A stretch of 64,000 nucleotides of DNA from Membranihabitans maritimus (GTDB lineage Bacteria; Bacteroidota; Bacteroidia; Chitinophagales; Saprospiraceae), in the NCBI RefSeq assembly GCF_021729145.1, contig NZ_JAJSLW010000018.1, positions 1-64,000 on the forward strand. Reading direction: 5' to 3'. How positions within the stretch are numbered: the stretch's first letter is position 1; each line of letters starts with the position of its first letter. The notes under the pieces are model-generated. The model searched no databases, had not been told where the DNA came from, and worked only from the letters and a program-made list of their open reading frames with translations. Of the stretch, positions 62,794-64,000 are shown piece by piece. The position numbers and the translations under genes are program-made.

Positions 62794-63114
62794 TTAGATC
62801 AAATAGGATAAGCAAGCATCGCTACATTCTCTACAAGACGCAGCACATTCTTTACAATGTTGATTGTCATGCATTTCACATTCCTGTGCACACTTTTTAC
62901 AAATATCACTGCAGTAATTTATTAGTGCCCTTATATCAGAGAAGTTTGTGCTAAGCAAATTTGCAGTGGCGGTACAAATAACTGCACATGCTCTATCCGT
63001 ACGAATGCAATCTATCATTTTCCGGGGATCATCTTCGTCCAAACACGCATCAGCACAATAGTTACAATGCGCTGCACAGTCATTAAGGATTTTAATTAAA
63101 TCTAGATTTTCCAT
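62794..63114 (-). CDS. Four-helix-bundle copper-storage (Csp/DUF326-like) protein
   Basis: A 106-residue protein with 16 cysteines (13, 17, 20, 24, 36, 43, 47, 68, 72, 75, 79, 87, 90, 94, 97, 101). They are mostly in CxxxC and CxxC spacings along helices (CAAHCNYCADAC, CKKCAQEC, CKECAASCRECSDAC). This is the cysteine-lined bundle of copper storage proteins, which bind many Cu(I). No signal peptide, so it is cytosolic (Csp3-like). It probably works with the copper-like cluster 6 kb upstream. Confidence 0.88.
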   Translation of the reverse strand: MENLDLIKILNDCAAHCNYCADACLDEDDPRKMIDCIRTDRACAVICTATANLLSTNFSDIRALINYCSDICKKCAQECEMHDNQHCKECAASCRECSDACLSYLI

Positions 63115-63195
63115 TCTATAAAATTTTTATTTAAAAATTAAAAGTAGATATTGCTCAACCAACCTAAGCTTTGTAATCATTTAGAATTCAATATA

Positions 63196-63627
63196 CTAGT
63201 CAGGAGAGTGTTCTTCCTTCCATTTAAGATATGAATTATATTGCCCTGGCGAAAGAATTGACTTTAATACCTTTTCTTCCTGTTTTTCCATAGCAAGGGT
63301 ATCCACCTTTTCATCTAATTGTTGACGATAATCAAGATTACTCTGTTCAAATCTTTTAATTTGATCATCAGTCATTCCCAGCACTCTGTACATAGTAGCC
63401 CAATCTCTTTGCTGATTTCTGCTCATGTTGGATAGCCCGTTATTTGGAGTCCTTTGAGCGGACGGAGAATCACCGTTGTTCCAGGCTGCAGTATCATCCA
63501 TTGGATCGCGTTCTCTATCCTCGTGGTTAAATAAACCATTTTGATTATCATTTCCGTTGTTAGAATTATTACACGAGATTGTTATTAAAAGGCAAATACT
63601 GATAATATATAAATTTATACTTTTCAT
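63196..63627 (-). CDS. LTXXQ/Spy-like small lipoprotein
   Basis: A 143-residue lipoprotein (signal ICLLITISC). A low-complexity Asn/Asp-rich linker (NNSNNGNDNQNG...) leads to a helical part, MTDDQIKRFEQSNLDYRQQLDEKVDTL, then ILSPGQYNSYLKWKEEHSPD. The T-D-D-Q and S-P-G-Q spacing recalls periplasmic LTXXQ (Spy/CpxP-like) chaperones; the match is weak. It lies 81 bp upstream of the Csp gene on the same strand, so a joint metal-stress unit is possible. Confidence 0.65.
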   Translation of the reverse strand: MKSINLYIISICLLITISCNNSNNGNDNQNGLFNHEDRERDPMDDTAAWNNGDSPSAQRTPNNGLSNMSRNQQRDWATMYRVLGMTDDQIKRFEQSNLDYRQQLDEKVDTLAMEKQEEKVLKSILSPGQYNSYLKWKEEHSPD

Positions 63628-63840
63628 AATTTAATATGTTTATTCTAATCAATATTAGATATATAATTGAATAGATATTGACTCAATGCTATTTTATATT
63701 GACCTGATAAAATTGATTATCAGTTCCTGATTACCTTCGTGCTCCATTTTAACAGTCTGCATCACCAGTACTTACTTGTTGGGAAATTCATTGAATCACC
63801 GAATACGATCCTTTCTTATAACGGAGATGTGTCTTATCCA

Positions 63841-64000
63841 TCAAATGCTTGACATTTTAGAATCCAGATATTCTTTTATTTCTTTAGGCATTTGATTTAT
63901 TATGTGACTTGATTGCGCTTTAGGGAGAAATCGTTCCAGGGAATTCAGTGTATCAGAAATGATTACTTCCGTGGGTTTTTTCCAGGGAAACTGCCTTTCA
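63841..64000 (-). CDS. 3' end of a gene cut by the window edge (DUF2267-like)
   Basis: An open frame of 52 residues runs from the window edge to a TGA at 63841-63843. FPWKKPTEVIISDTL, SLERFLPK and INQMPKEIKEYLD resemble the repeating helical unit of DUF2267 proteins (a ...FL.......QLP.E... pattern). Only the end is visible, so the family call is tentative. Positions 63628-63840 hold nothing recognisable. Confidence 0.5.
   Translation of the reverse strand, partial: ERQFPWKKPTEVIISDTLNSLERFLPKAQSSHIINQMPKEIKEYLDSKMSSI

Overview
The window is AT-rich DNA from a member of the Bacteroidota. The evidence is two FecR/SusC/SusD sets, ECF sigma and FecR regulation, a hybrid two-component system, many lipoproteins with an S-C lipobox, and almost no Shine-Dalgarno-like spacing. 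The style of the SusC proteins (N-terminal STN domain, carboxypeptidase-like domain, TonB plug) and of the intergenic repeats fits a marine or environmental Cytophagales/Cyclobacteriaceae-like organism, but the family assignment is inference. No rRNA, tRNA, CRISPR array or intact insertion sequence was seen.

Region 1 (1-3.3 kb) holds a copy of a dispersed repeat, a YiiX-like lipoprotein hydrolase, a Schlafen/RecG-like regulator with a 12-bp coding repeat, and a decayed outer-membrane barrel gene. Region 2 (3.3-14.4 kb, minus strand) is one SusC/SusD locus: FecR, SusC, SusD, a very large FAD oxidoreductase with two FAD modules, an SGNH hydrolase whose sequence blocks are circularly permuted, and a protein with a degenerate FMN-binding-like motif. 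Region 3 (14.4-16.3 kb) is a decayed accessory patch with a REP-like palindrome, competing hairpins, an MntA-like nucleotidyltransferase with a possible HepT remnant, and a frameshifted REP-associated transposase. Region 4 (16.3-30.1 kb) has the only ECF sigma gene, divergent from a second FecR-SusC-SusD operon that continues into three tandem paralogues. Each paralogue joins a glucuronoyl-esterase-like module to a second alpha/beta hydrolase.

Region 5 (30.1-43.6 kb) contains a RelB/RelE-type toxin-antitoxin pair, three secreted sulfatases with a secreted endonuclease/exonuclease/phosphatase protein, a hybrid two-component sensor, an NlpE/META lipoprotein and a fourth sulfatase. Together regions 2-5 look like a locus for uptake, de-esterification, desulfation and oxidation of a sulfated, uronate-ester-containing glycan. 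No glycoside hydrolase or polysaccharide lyase is recognisable, so backbone cleavage would have to be done elsewhere or by an unrecognised enzyme.

Region 6 (43.8-47.6 kb) has two secreted ferritin-like proteins and a PhoX-type phosphatase. Region 7 (47.9-56.7 kb, plus strand) is a run of small envelope proteins, an MbnP/MbnH-like pair, a SCO protein, a TonB-dependent receptor and a PepSY membrane protein, which I read as a copper (or other metal) handling cluster. Region 8 (57-64 kb) is a stress region: Rho-N/DUF7218-like protein, CsbD, an AraC regulator, a large KatE-type catalase, a 16-cysteine copper-storage-like protein, small lipoprotein and membrane proteins, and a gene cut by the window end.
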